Part shown: positions 26,505 to 35,060 of the stretch, piece by piece
How positions within the stretch are numbered: the first letter of the stretch is position 1
Layout of the letters: each line of letters starts with the position of its first letter
Assembly: GCF_000621565.1 (NCBI RefSeq)
Contig: NZ_KK211307.1
Span: 68,743 to 132,742 of the forward strand
Origin: Butyrivibrio sp. LB2008
Lineage (GTDB): Bacteria; Bacillota; Clostridia; Lachnospirales; Lachnospiraceae
DNA length: 64,000 bases
Reading direction: 5' to 3'
Notes under the pieces: generated by a model
Database searches by the model: none
What the model was told of the DNA's origin: nothing
Seen by the model: only the letters and a program-made list of their open reading frames with translations
Position numbers and translations under genes: made by a program

Positions 26505-27233
26505 ATGAAGAAAAGAATTGTTTATTTAATTATGGCGGGAATGCTGACACTTACAGGATGTTCGGGACTTAGCGCGTTTGGTCTTGGGGATGAGGCAGCA
26601 GAGACAGCCGAAGTAGAAGAGGCAGAAGATGCAGATGATGCAGACGTTTCAGAGGCTGAAACAGCTTCTGAGGATGATGCACAGGCTTCTGATGCAGAGC
26701 AGGGAGGCGAAGCAGAACTTGATTTTATCCCAAGTTCATTTGTTGAGACTAATGCGGGAACGGATCAGTTTAAGAGCTATGATGATATAATCTCTAATCT
26801 TAAGAAGGGTGAAGGATATGCATATATCAAGGTTAAGGGTTACGACGGAGATCTTCTTGCAATCACGGAAACAGTTAACGCAAAGCATTCAATCGATGTA
26901 GCAATCTATGGTATGAAGGATGGAATGGCTAAGTGCTTCGGATGCGCTATCGGTGAGGAGGATAAATATCCGGTTGCAGTAGGAGACGGTATAGTTTATG
27001 TATGCTCTACAGATGCTTACGAATCTCTTTTCATGAATCCTGACGGAGATGGCCTTATGGTAAAAGATGACATCACGAAATCCGATGATACTTCATACGT
27101 GGGATTCCTTAGAGAAACCAACAGTTTTGATGACGCTGATACGAAGGAATTTGAAGGCGGAGAAAAAGAGTTTAACGAATACTGGAAGAAATATGAGGCT
27201 GCAACGCCGATTGAATTTACGGTTGTAGAGTGA
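26505..27233 (+). CDS. predicted lipoprotein with acidic linker
   Basis: A 242-residue protein with a lipoprotein signal (MKKRIVYLIMAG, lipobox TLTGC) and a strongly acidic Ala/Glu/Asp linker at ~30-75, as often seen in surface lipoproteins of this group. The globular remainder is beta-rich with no catalytic motif recognised. GAGGAG precedes the ATG. It resembles in layout, not clearly in sequence, the lipoprotein at 39060. Function is unknown. Confidence 0.7.
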   Translation: MKKRIVYLIMAGMLTLTGCSGLSAFGLGDEAAETAEVEEAEDADDADVSEAETASEDDAQASDAEQGGEAELDFIPSSFVETNAGTDQFKSYDDIISNLKKGEGYAYIKVKGYDGDLLAITETVNAKHSIDVAIYGMKDGMAKCFGCAIGEEDKYPVAVGDGIVYVCSTDAYESLFMNPDGDGLMVKDDITKSDDTSYVGFLRETNSFDDADTKEFEGGEKEFNEYWKKYEAATPIEFTVVE

Positions 27234-27259
27234 TATTGATGGCTCTTTGATACATAAAT

Positions 27260-27304
27260 AACCTCTATCTCAAGATGATGGTATTATCAAAAGAGATAGA
27301 GGTT
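27260..27304. terminator. terminator-like hairpin between convergent genes
   Basis: A perfect 12-bp stem AACCTCTATCTC/GAGATAGAGGTT lies between two convergent genes. The flanking T and A runs are weak, so termination is inferred mainly from position. Confidence 0.55.
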
Positions 27305-27317
27305 TAAATTATTAATT

Positions 27318-27575
27318 CTATTTTTTTAACGAGTCCTGACCGATAAGCATTCCTACGCGCAGCGCTTCCTGGGCTTCTTCTCTGGAAATGGCATCGTACA
27401 TGTTAAGAAGACAGGCAAGAGTGTCGCATTGATCCAGGGTAAGCTCTCTTCTGAAAGCAGCAAAGAGGCTGTTGGCTGCTGAAACTTTTTGTCTGTATTT
27501 TTCTGAGCATAGGTAGGAATCCATAGCTTCGTCGTAAGATTCGGTAATATTCTGAGTTGTGACTGTAACATCCAT
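27318..27575 (-). CDS. small helical hypothetical protein
   Basis: An 85-residue, mostly helical protein; a Tyr-rich N-terminal half precedes FAAFRRELTLDQCDTLACLL. AGGAGG lies before the ATG on the minus strand. Small proteins of this shape are common in Firmicute mobile regions, but I cannot name a function. It may share a transcript with the two genes upstream on the same strand, one an XRE regulator. Confidence 0.55.
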   Translation of the reverse strand: MDVTVTTQNITESYDEAMDSYLCSEKYRQKVSAANSLFAAFRRELTLDQCDTLACLLNMYDAISREEAQEALRVGMLIGQDSLKK

Positions 27576-27617
27576 TTTTTATCCTCCTGTCGTATTTTAA
27601 TATGTCGATTCAATAGG

Positions 27618-28073
27618 TTAGTATTGGAAGGATATATTAAATCCGTCTTCGGAGGCACTTTTGTTGTGAGTTCCCTTTAAATACACATCCCGGATGCTTG
27701 AGCTGTTGTTCTCGTAGAAGGATAGCAGAGAGCTTATAAACGGGATGAGATTAAGGACAGTTGTTCTTGCCTGGGCGAGTATAATCCTGTTGTTTGAGTT
27801 TAGGCATTTTCTGATGAATCTTTTGATAGTGGAAAAGACATGCGATCTAAAGGAGCGCATGGTACCACGGATCACGCCCATCAGGATAGCAGCAACTTTG
27901 CGAATGGATTTCCGACAAGAGTCTATGGCGGGCTTAATAATCTTGTGAATGGTCCTGATTGCCCGGGACAGATCATGCTGCTTTATATTATAATGGATTT
28001 CTTTGGTAACAGTTGTGTTGATAATATCATTGCTGTCTATACTGTCATTGAAGTCTAAGCGTTCATCCAACAT
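27618..28073 (-). CDS. basic hypothetical protein
   Basis: A 151-residue basic protein with a central Arg/Ile-rich stretch (KSIRKVAAILMGVIRGTMR). GAGGTGA stands eight bases before the ATG, which supports translation. No domain is recognised. It sits between an XRE-type regulator and a small helical protein on the same strand. It could be DNA- or membrane-associated, judged only by charge. Confidence 0.4.
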   Translation of the reverse strand: MLDERLDFNDSIDSNDIINTTVTKEIHYNIKQHDLSRAIRTIHKIIKPAIDSCRKSIRKVAAILMGVIRGTMRSFRSHVFSTIKRFIRKCLNSNNRIILAQARTTVLNLIPFISSLLSFYENNSSSIRDVYLKGTHNKSASEDGFNISFQY

Positions 28074-28162
28074 TTATAGTCTCACCTCTTTTCCCGGATA
28101 GATTCTTGTTACCAATTATATAAGATTGTGCTGCTATAAAGGTGCCGATAGTTCTTTTGGCA

Positions 28163-28489
28163 CTAGAGCTCGACTCCCATTAGCGCATTTACCAGGTCGG
28201 CTTTCTGTTTGGGCGTCCAGTTCTTTGCATTTCGTGCGATGGCACGCTGAGTCCTATAGAACTCAAGCTCTGAGTCGGTGTCTTCATTGCTGATGCCAAG
28301 GAGGTACCCGGCGTCTACATGGAGGGCGGTAGCAAGGCTTGCTATAACAGGCCCCTTCGGAATACGGTCTCCGCTTATATATCTGGACATTGAGACATAG
28401 GTTATTCCGACTTTGTCGGCAAGTTCTTTCTGTGTGAGTCCATTTTGCTTCAATAAATCAGAGATACGCGTTCCTAATTCGTTACTCAT
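28163..28489 (-). CDS. XRE-family helix-turn-helix regulator
   Basis: A 108-residue protein whose first ~65 residues form an XRE/Cro-type HTH (GLTQKELADKVGITYVSMSR with the following ISGDRIPKG). The C-terminal helical tail may dimerise. It probably represses its own promoter and neighbours. A divergent region separates it from the GGDEF gene at 28703, so both may be under its control, which is an inference. Confidence 0.85.
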   Translation of the reverse strand: MSNELGTRISDLLKQNGLTQKELADKVGITYVSMSRYISGDRIPKGPVIASLATALHVDAGYLLGISNEDTDSELEFYRTQRAIARNAKNWTPKQKADLVNALMGVEL

Positions 28490-28702
28490 AGTTTACATCC
28501 TCTCTAATTTTTGATTTTGCTGCGCCGCGGAAATCCGGGGACGAATCCTTGTTTGACGAAGCAATAATCTTATTTACCAAAAGTATAATACAAATTACCG
28601 TTTGTGTCAATGAGAGTGGGTGTTGTTTCCAAATGTTTAATTTGCGCGTGTGATTTTGCGTTGGGGCGTGTGTCGATAATAAATTTACGGTATAATGATT
28701 AT

Positions 28703-29860
28703 ATGGATGCAAACATTGAATATGCGATGTTATATCTGGAACTGAATGTCTTTTCTCTGATCCTGATATGGATAATCCTTCGCAAAACCCAGGGGTTATC
28801 CAAGATGGAGGCGCAGAGAAATTTTGTTATGTCCATTATTTCCGAGATGATTTTCTTTATTTCCGACACTTGGTTTTTGGTGGTGTTTACTAATGTCATC
28901 CCGGGTGATGGATGGATTCTTATTGCCTGTAAGACGGTCTATTTTTTCTCTACATCAAGTATGTGCTTTTTCTGGTTTCTTTATTTTGAACATGTACGTG
29001 AGACGAATTTTGTTAAGGATATTTGGAAGATTAGGTTTTCGTCTATACTCATGGTAATCATGGGTGTTTTGCTCATAGGAAATCTCTTTTTCAAATATCT
29101 GTTTTATTTAGGCGACGACGGAACATATCACAGGGGGCCGCTGTTTATACTTAATTATGTATTTTCGTATTCATATGTTGTACTGGCATGGATCAGAATC
29201 ATCATAAATATCATCAAAAAAGACACCAAGAAGAGTAGGAAGCAGCTGATTAGATTAGCTTTTTTGCCTGTTGCGCCCGGTGTGGCGGGGATAATTCAGT
29301 TTATATATCCGAGACTCCCTGTGGCCTGCGTTGCTATGTCTCTGGCGACACTTATCCTGTATCTTGTGTGGGTGGATGAACTTATTTCTCTTGATCCGCT
29401 TACGGGGCTTAACAACAGGAAGCAGCTTAATCTGTCCTTTGAGCAGATTAAGAGGGGAAAGAGTGATCATGAAAAGATCTATCTCCTTTTGGTGGACGCG
29501 AATCATTTCAAAAATATCAATGACACTTATGGACATCTTCAAGGGGACAATGCGCTTAAGCTGATTGCCAGGGCGCTGCGCGAAGGCTGCAAGGTCTCAG
29601 GCCGCAGGACAATCATTGCAAGGTACGGCGGCGATGAATTTGTTATTCTTGTGTCTTCTGAAGGCGGCACATCCAACGAGGAGCTCAAGAACGCCATAAA
29701 TACAAGGCTCGCCGAGCTTGTGAAGGAGGAGAAAATTCCATTTGAGCTGACAGTCAGTATCGGCGTCGCCACCCTTGAAGAGGACGATTCGCTGAAGGAA
29801 CTGATAGTTAGGGCGGATGAGGCGATGTATGATGAGAAAAGAGAGCATGGGGGGAGATAA
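28703..29860 (+). CDS. membrane diguanylate cyclase (GGDEF)
   Basis: A 385-residue protein with six or so transmembrane helices in the first ~215 residues and a cytosolic C-terminal GGDEF domain with an intact YGGDEF (~307) and preceding DANHFKNINDTYGHLQGD. It should make c-di-GMP from two GTP. No clear RxxD inhibitory site is seen. The ATG at 28703 has no ribosome binding site, and TATAAT at 28691-28696 would put transcription start at or near the ATG, so the mRNA may be leaderless. Confidence 0.85.
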   Translation: MDANIEYAMLYLELNVFSLILIWIILRKTQGLSKMEAQRNFVMSIISEMIFFISDTWFLVVFTNVIPGDGWILIACKTVYFFSTSSMCFFWFLYFEHVRETNFVKDIWKIRFSSILMVIMGVLLIGNLFFKYLFYLGDDGTYHRGPLFILNYVFSYSYVVLAWIRIIINIIKKDTKKSRKQLIRLAFLPVAPGVAGIIQFIYPRLPVACVAMSLATLILYLVWVDELISLDPLTGLNNRKQLNLSFEQIKRGKSDHEKIYLLLVDANHFKNINDTYGHLQGDNALKLIARALREGCKVSGRRTIIARYGGDEFVILVSSEGGTSNEELKNAINTRLAELVKEEKIPFELTVSIGVATLEEDDSLKELIVRADEAMYDEKREHGGR

Positions 29861-29938
29861 AGGGGAGATGTGATTATTATGCCTAAGGAGGAAGAAGTAA
29901 CTCGCCTGAGGCAAATGATTCTTGGTTTTTAAGAAAAT

Positions 29939-30262
29939 AACAGGAGAAAGTTGCGTTTTTACCCTGTTGGAAGTCTTGCTTTTCAAGAAAACAACAGGAG
30001 AAAGTTGCGTTTTTACCCTGTTGGAAGTCTTGCTTTTCAAGAAAACAACAGGAGAAAGTTGCGTTTTTACCCTGTTGGAAGTCTTGCTTTTCAAGAAAAC
30101 AACAGGAGAAAGTTGCGTTTTTACCCTGTTGGAATTCTTGTTTTTCAAGAAAGCAATAGGAGAAAGCAACTTTTTTTGCCTGTTGGAATTCATACTCTTA
30201 AAATAATCAACAGGAGAACTTTGCACAATATGCATCGCAGAATCAACAGGCAAACGCTGCAC
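29939..30262. repeat. 54-bp hairpin repeat array, locus C (5-7 units)
   Basis: Four near-identical 54-bp units start at 29939, 29993, 30047 and 30101, followed by degenerate ones near 30155, 30210 and 30243. Each has AACAGG and CCCTGTT about 25 bases apart, with the same arms as the arrays at 1-170 and 723. Because 54 is a multiple of three, long open frames run through on both strands with 18-residue peptide repeats; I regard these as chance. Unlike a CRISPR, the sequence between arms is also conserved. Confidence 0.85.
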
Positions 30263-30374
30263 AATGTGCCTTAGCGCACAGGTTCAACAGCTTTTATGGC
30301 AATAGTCCAGTGTTTGATATAGAATAAGTGGGGAAATAAAATTTTGCAGTTAGTATCAGACGAGATAATGGTTT

Positions 30375-30716
30375 ATGAGATTTTGTGTATTGAACAGTGA
30401 AAGGCATGGGACATGCTATCATGAGTTGTATAAAGGGGAGTGGGACTCTGAGAAATTGGAGTTCTGGAGTGAGGATTCTTTGTATATTCATGATGATACT
30501 TTTTTGAACTATCCGGAACTGTTAAAGGCAATAATGAAGGTGGTTCCGGCATATGATAGCTACGGCGTGACGGTTATGACAAAGAGGTGCTGGGAAGAAA
30601 TTGGAGCACTAATAGCAAATGCTAATCAAGACGCGCATGATTTTTATGATGAGATAGATGAATGGGCTAAGCCGGTGTTGGAGGCATATGGGATGTTTAC
30701 GATGCTGGGGATTTGA
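30375..30716 (+). CDS. hypothetical protein
   Basis: A 113-residue soluble protein, Trp/Tyr-rich (ELYKGEWDSEKLEFWSED), with a C-terminal helix. It has no signal peptide and no known motif. The size, acidity and following small gene are the style of immunity or accessory proteins, but that is only an impression. The ribosome binding site is weak. Function is unknown. Confidence 0.5.
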   Translation: MRFCVLNSERHGTCYHELYKGEWDSEKLEFWSEDSLYIHDDTFLNYPELLKAIMKVVPAYDSYGVTVMTKRCWEEIGALIANANQDAHDFYDEIDEWAKPVLEAYGMFTMLGI

Positions 30717-30727
30717 GGAAGGAAAAT

Positions 30728-30961
30728 ATGGATTCAATTTTAATTAAAGACACTACAAGAGAAGAAAGAGAGCGCATTGTTGCTGAATCGATTGGCAATA
30801 TCGACGGAAGTTGTGACGGTTGCAGTGCGGGACTGATCGAGATGTATCAGCCATACATAGATGGCGTTAAGGAAATTCGTGAGATAAATATGGAGTTTAG
30901 GGCGCATTACGAATCGGGAGTTGACGGACCTGTGAAGGCGGAGTGCGGATATAAGAGGTGA
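30728..30961 (+). CDS. small Cys-containing hypothetical protein
   Basis: A 77-residue protein with GSCDGCSAGLIEMYQPYIDG, a CxxC pair that might bind a metal or form a disulfide. The ATG at 30728 is chosen over a TTG at 30713 because AGGAAGG precedes it. The TTG frame overlaps the end of the previous gene, so the two are likely co-transcribed. I recall similar small proteins in Lachnospiraceae without known function. Confidence 0.5.
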   Translation: MDSILIKDTTREERERIVAESIGNIDGSCDGCSAGLIEMYQPYIDGVKEIREINMEFRAHYESGVDGPVKAECGYKR

Positions 30962-30972
30962 CGAGTGTAGTG

Positions 30973-31031
30973 TGCTGACATGTTGACAATTAGATGAATT
31001 ATTTCACTTCGCAATTGATCAAAAGTCAGCA
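30973..31031. promoter_or_regulatory. long inverted repeat upstream of the macro-domain operon
   Basis: The left arm TGCTGAC-N3-TTGACAATT (30973-30991) faces the right arm AATTGATCAA-N2-GTCAGCA (31013-31031), nearly self-complementary over about 18 bases around a 21-base centre. A TTGACA-like -35 box lies in the left arm. It could be an operator or a leader hairpin. The operon's first product carries an HTH, making it a candidate binder, which is an inference. Confidence 0.5.
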
Positions 31032-31058
31032 AGACATCACACTTGCAAGGAGTTTACA

Positions 31059-32147
31059 ATGCCTTTTCAGATTATTAGGAATGATATTACAAAAGTTAAA
31101 GCAGATGCCATAGTGAATACGGCTAATCCGGAGGTTGCTGTCGGAAGTGGCGTGGATACGGCTATATATGAAGCGGCGGGGAGGGATAAGCTCTTTTCCG
31201 CGAGGGAAAAAATTGGTCCTATTGCGCGCGGGGATGTCGTAATTACTCCGGCGTTTAACCTGAATGCAAAATATATTATTCATGCTGTCGGCTGCCCGTG
31301 GGAAGGCGGAGATAAGGGTGAAGCAGCTCTTTTACGAAGGTGCTATGACAAGGCGCTTGCGCTTGCTGCTAAGAAGAGATGCAAGTCTGTTGCGTTTCCT
31401 GTGATGGCTACCGGGAGTTATGGATTTCCTCAGAAAGTTGGAATGGAAGTTGCAGTTGCTGCTTTTACAGCTTTCCTTGAAGAGCATGACATGGAGATAT
31501 ACCTGGTTGTGTTTGATGGCGAAACTGTCAAAGTATCGGGGGAACTTGGGGAAGAAGTCCGCAGCTTTATTGACGATGAGTATGTTGCGGGTGCATTTGA
31601 TCACGAGTATTCCGGCATTAGATCTCGGATTGAAACGTCTATGCTTAAAAGACCGTCATGGAATTACGACTTAGATCAAAGCGAGGCAGAAGAGTTAACG
31701 AATCTTTCCGCTGACGGACTGTTTCATGGAGCGACTTATGACGGGAAAAAGCTGAAGGATTTCAGATCGGAGTCTCTTGATGATGTGCTCAAAGGTATTT
31801 ACACAGAGTCTTTTGAAAAGCATCTTCAGCAGATGATCAATAAGAAAGGCCTTAAGAATTCTGAGGTTTATGCTGCTGCAAATATTAACAAGCAGTATTT
31901 TTCCAAGCTCCTTAAGGGCAAGGTTAAGCCGTCAAAAGAAAAAGTGCTGGCCTTGGCAGTGGGGCTTCGCCTTAACATGGATGAAACGGTAGATTTCCTG
32001 AGCCTTGCGGGGTATGCGTTTTCGCCTATTTCACAGACTGACGCTGTGGTCAGATATTTCATTGAGCATGAGACTTACAATGTTATCAAGATAGACATGG
32101 TGCTCTTTGATTACGGACTTGATCCGCTTTCGAAGGAAGCAAAATGA
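31059..32147 (+). CDS. macro domain protein with C-terminal HTH
   Basis: A 362-residue protein. Residues 1-~170 form a macro domain (VNTANPEVAVGSGVDTAIYE, with VMATGSYGFP later), the fold that binds or hydrolyses ADP-ribose and its adducts. After a linker, residues ~270-325 look like an XRE-type HTH (GLKNSEVYAAANINKQYFSK then LLKGKVKPSKE). Fusion of an ADP-ribose-binding domain to a DNA-binding domain suggests a ligand-responsive regulator or an ADP-ribose-removing enzyme on DNA. AAGGAG precedes the ATG. VWA and ADP-ribosylglycohydrolase genes follow. Confidence 0.8.
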   Translation: MPFQIIRNDITKVKADAIVNTANPEVAVGSGVDTAIYEAAGRDKLFSAREKIGPIARGDVVITPAFNLNAKYIIHAVGCPWEGGDKGEAALLRRCYDKALALAAKKRCKSVAFPVMATGSYGFPQKVGMEVAVAAFTAFLEEHDMEIYLVVFDGETVKVSGELGEEVRSFIDDEYVAGAFDHEYSGIRSRIETSMLKRPSWNYDLDQSEAEELTNLSADGLFHGATYDGKKLKDFRSESLDDVLKGIYTESFEKHLQQMINKKGLKNSEVYAAANINKQYFSKLLKGKVKPSKEKVLALAVGLRLNMDETVDFLSLAGYAFSPISQTDAVVRYFIEHETYNVIKIDMVLFDYGLDPLSKEAK

Positions 32148-32265
32148 GATTTTTTATGGTCGCCTTCCGTGCGACCTTTTTTCTTTTGCCCTAAAGTATT
32201 ATTACCTTACAAACAAGAACAGCTCGGCCGCGGGAGCACATTTCAGGAAAGGTAAGGTAATTAGG

Positions 32266-32940
32266 ATGAGCAAAGGATATACGGAGATTGTTTACATACT
32301 GGATAGATCGGGGTCTATGAGCGGGCTGGAGGCCGATACGATTGGGGGATTCAACTCTATGATGGAGAAGCAGAAAAAGACAGGGGAGAAGGCGGTTGTT
32401 TCGACAGTTCTTTTCGACGATGAGTGCGAGGTGATCCACGACAGGGTGCCGATTGAAAAAATCGAGAAGATGACCGACAAGCAGTATTATGTCAGAGGGT
32501 GCACGGCTCTTTTGGACGCTGTCGGCGGATCCATCGATCACATCGGAAACGTTCACAAATATGCCAGGGAAGAGGACAGACCTGCGAAGACTATTTTTGT
32601 AATTACTACAGACGGCATGGAAAACGCCAGCAAAAAGTATTCGCGGGGGAAGATTGCGAAGATGGTTAAGAGGCAGCAAAAGAAATACGGCTGGGAGTTT
32701 ATCTTTATCGGCGCCAACATTGATGCTTACGCCGAAGCGCAGAAGTATGGGATTCGTAAGGACAGAGCCGTGAATTATGTCTGTGATGACATCGGCACTG
32801 CGAAGGTTTATGCAGGGGTATCTACGGCAGTTTGTTCCGTTATGATGGCCGAGAACGCCAAGGATGTTGAGGCGAAGATGCTCGGGTGCGGATGGGCTAA
32901 TGCGATTAGGGACGATTTTAGGATGAGAGGAAGGAAGTGA
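32266..32940 (+). CDS. von Willebrand factor A domain protein
   Basis: A 224-residue, single-domain VWA protein with an intact metal site DRSGSMSG at residues 13-20, a threonine in GCTALLDA (~84) and an aspartate in TTDGMENAS. It has no signal peptide, so it acts in the cytosol, probably as a metal-dependent protein-binding adaptor. The ATG at 32266 follows AGGAAAGG. The stop overlaps the start region of the ADP-ribosylglycohydrolase gene, giving tight coupling. The link to ADP-ribose chemistry comes from its neighbours. Confidence 0.85.
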   Translation: MSKGYTEIVYILDRSGSMSGLEADTIGGFNSMMEKQKKTGEKAVVSTVLFDDECEVIHDRVPIEKIEKMTDKQYYVRGCTALLDAVGGSIDHIGNVHKYAREEDRPAKTIFVITTDGMENASKKYSRGKIAKMVKRQQKKYGWEFIFIGANIDAYAEAQKYGIRKDRAVNYVCDDIGTAKVYAGVSTAVCSVMMAENAKDVEAKMLGCGWANAIRDDFRMRGRK

Positions 32941-32945
32941 AGAAT

Positions 32946-33734
32946 ATGGCAGTTAAAGGAGCGGTTTTAGGAGATATATTAGGATCACAGTATGAGTTTA
33001 ATAGGCCAAGGGATTTGGATTGGAAGGCAGTTCCATTGATTTCAAGCCGTCGTCCGATAGGTTTTACTGATGACACGGTTATGACTTTGGCAATCAAAAA
33101 GGCGCTGGTAGAGGGAAAAAATCTCGTGGAAACTATGGTAGATATTGGAAGGAGATACCCTGATTGCGGATTTGGCGGAAGATTCTATGGATGGATTTTT
33201 GGATTCGACCATTCACCTTATAACAGTTGGGGGAATGGCTCAGCTATGCGAACGGCTTATATCGGCGAGGCTTTTGAAGATTATGATGAGATGCAGAAGA
33301 TGGCTGCAGAGGTGGCAGCAGTATCTCATGACCATCCTGAAGGAATCAAGGGAGCAGTTGTTACTTCGACCTGTATCTGGATGGCTCGCCATGGCAAGAC
33401 TAAGCAGGAAATTTACGATTATGTTCTGGAGCAGTATCCGGTAAAAGATTATGAGTACAGCATTGGTTATAGCCTTGACGAAATCAGACCGCGCTATACG
33501 TGGAATGAAAGCTGCCAGGGCTCTGTTCCAGCAGCTATGAGATGCTTTTACGAGAGCACGGATTATGAGTCGTTTATCAGGAATGTTTACAGCCTTAACT
33601 GTGACAGTGATACTTTCGGAGCTATCGCAGGGGGTGTGGCAGAGGAGTTCTATAACGGTTTTGGGGATGTTGAGGCGGATGAGATATTGAAGAAGTATTT
33701 GACGGAGGAGTTGGAAGGGATATTGGAGATGTGA
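32946..33734 (+). CDS. ADP-ribosylglycohydrolase family protein
   Basis: A 262-residue ARH/DraG-type enzyme that would remove ADP-ribose from modified proteins or nucleic acid. Features are GAVLGDILGS at the start, FTDDTVMTLA (~40), SWGNGSAMR (~96) and DSDTFGAIAGG near the C-terminus, the aspartates that bind two magnesium ions. It is complete in length. The ATG at 32946 sits eleven bases after GAGAGGAAGG and reads into the canonical start; a GTG at 32937 is too close. It ends the macro-VWA-ARH operon, followed by a terminator. Confidence 0.9.
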   Translation: MAVKGAVLGDILGSQYEFNRPRDLDWKAVPLISSRRPIGFTDDTVMTLAIKKALVEGKNLVETMVDIGRRYPDCGFGGRFYGWIFGFDHSPYNSWGNGSAMRTAYIGEAFEDYDEMQKMAAEVAAVSHDHPEGIKGAVVTSTCIWMARHGKTKQEIYDYVLEQYPVKDYEYSIGYSLDEIRPRYTWNESCQGSVPAAMRCFYESTDYESFIRNVYSLNCDSDTFGAIAGGVAEEFYNGFGDVEADEILKKYLTEELEGILEM

Positions 33735-33795
33735 GTTTGGAGATAGGGGGAAAAGATAATAGTCTATGAGACTTTTGTGTATTTAACAATGTGAC

Positions 33796-33822
33796 AACCT
33801 CGGTTTATGCCGAGGTTTTTTT
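33796..33822 (+). terminator. intrinsic terminator
   Basis: AACCTCGG/CCGAGGTT with a six-base loop and a T-run closes the macro-VWA-ARH operon. Confidence 0.85.
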
Positions 33823-33931
33823 CACACTTATATTATCATTTTGAATTTAGAATTTATCCCAAGTTAAGAGCGATTTAAGTTTTCACTGATATCATTAAAA
33901 TGGTTTCATTGTTAGAGTGAAAGGTTTTTTG

Positions 33932-34888
33932 ATGAAGAAAGTGCATTCCTTGATAAACAAAGTACTTGCGATGGTTGTGCTTGTCGGCATAACTATGAAT
34001 ACACCCGGAATATCAATTAAGACGGTCAGTGCGGATGGTGGGATTCCTAAATATTCAGATAAGGCTTCGATTGTACTTAATGGCAATAGTCCGGCGTTTG
34101 ATGTTGGTGAGCTGACAACGATTTCTTTTGAGCGTTACGGTAAACTTGATAGACTTGGCAGATGTACTACGGCAGAAGCATGTATTGGAAAAGACCTGAT
34201 GCCTACAGAGGCACGTGGTTCTATTGGCTCTGTTAAACCTTCGGGTTGGAAACAGAATAAATATCCGGGACTTGTAGATTCGGAGCCGCCTTATCTTTAT
34301 AACAGATGTCATATGATAGGTTATCAGCTTACAGGAGAGAATGCTAATGAGAAAAATCTGATAACCGGCACCAGGTACATGAATGTTGAGGGGATGCTTC
34401 CATATGAAAACATGGTTGCTTCTTATGTTCAGCGCACCGGGAATCATGTGATGTATAGGGTTACGCCGATTTTTTCCGGAAACAACTTGTTATGCGATGG
34501 AGTTCAGATGGAGGCGCTTTCCGTTGAGGACAATGGGAAAGGGATACGCTTTAATGTTTTTTGCTATAATGTGCAGCCCGGCGTGATTATAGACTATGCG
34601 GATGGAAGCAACTACGCCGATGAGAATTATGTTTTTTCACCGAAAACACAGGATTTTAAGATTACTTCAGATTCGGCGGATCAGAATATTGAGAGAAACG
34701 CGCCTTCTTCAAATAGTGGTGATGGACAGACAGTTACATATATAGCAAATAAGAATACGAAGAAGTTTCATTATCCTTCATGCACAAGTGTGGACGATAT
34801 GAAGGAAAAGAATAAATTGTATCATTACGGGACAAGAGATGAGTTGATTGATAAGGGATATGTTCCCTGCAAAAAATGTAACCCATAA
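33932..34888 (+). CDS. exported DNA/RNA non-specific endonuclease
   Basis: A 318-residue protein with an N-terminal signal segment (residues ~1-32) and a NucA/EndA-type nuclease domain: NRCHMIGYQLTGENANEKN at ~124-142, where the usual D-R-G-H is N-R-C-H with catalytic His127 kept, and the metal-binding Asn downstream. A C-terminal domain (~270-318) with HYPSCTSV and CKKCNP is an Ada-like four-cysteine/histidine zinc module also found on thermonucleases. It probably degrades external DNA. The ATG at 33932 is preferred, with AAAGG seven bases upstream. Confidence 0.85.
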   Translation: MKKVHSLINKVLAMVVLVGITMNTPGISIKTVSADGGIPKYSDKASIVLNGNSPAFDVGELTTISFERYGKLDRLGRCTTAEACIGKDLMPTEARGSIGSVKPSGWKQNKYPGLVDSEPPYLYNRCHMIGYQLTGENANEKNLITGTRYMNVEGMLPYENMVASYVQRTGNHVMYRVTPIFSGNNLLCDGVQMEALSVEDNGKGIRFNVFCYNVQPGVIIDYADGSNYADENYVFSPKTQDFKITSDSADQNIERNAPSSNSGDGQTVTYIANKNTKKFHYPSCTSVDDMKEKNKLYHYGTRDELIDKGYVPCKKCNP

Positions 34889-34910
34889 GATTTATAAGAA
34901 TGAATTGAGA

Positions 34911-34942
34911 GCCTTGCGGTGGAGAGAGCCGCGAGGTTTTTT
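34911..34942 (+). terminator. intrinsic terminator
   Basis: CCTTGCGG pairs with CCGCGAGG, followed by TTTTTT, downstream of the nuclease gene. Confidence 0.75.
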
Positions 34943-35060
34943 ATTTGGCAGTGTAGACCATGCTTCTTATGCGGTACTTTTTTCATAAGGATTGATATAA
35001 TAGAACAAAGGCTTACCATAGAATGAGTTGGAAGTATTGACCTGGAATTGAGATGACTAT

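Noticed and set aside
29939..30262. CRISPR array
   Set aside because: Period is constant at 54 bp, but the sequence between the hairpin arms is also conserved from unit to unit, so there are no unique spacers; no cas genes are in the window.
29922..30274. Protein made of 18-residue repeats in one or more frames over the 54-bp array
   Set aside because: Open frames arise on both strands because 54 is divisible by three; there is no ribosome binding site, and the DNA hairpins explain the repetition better.
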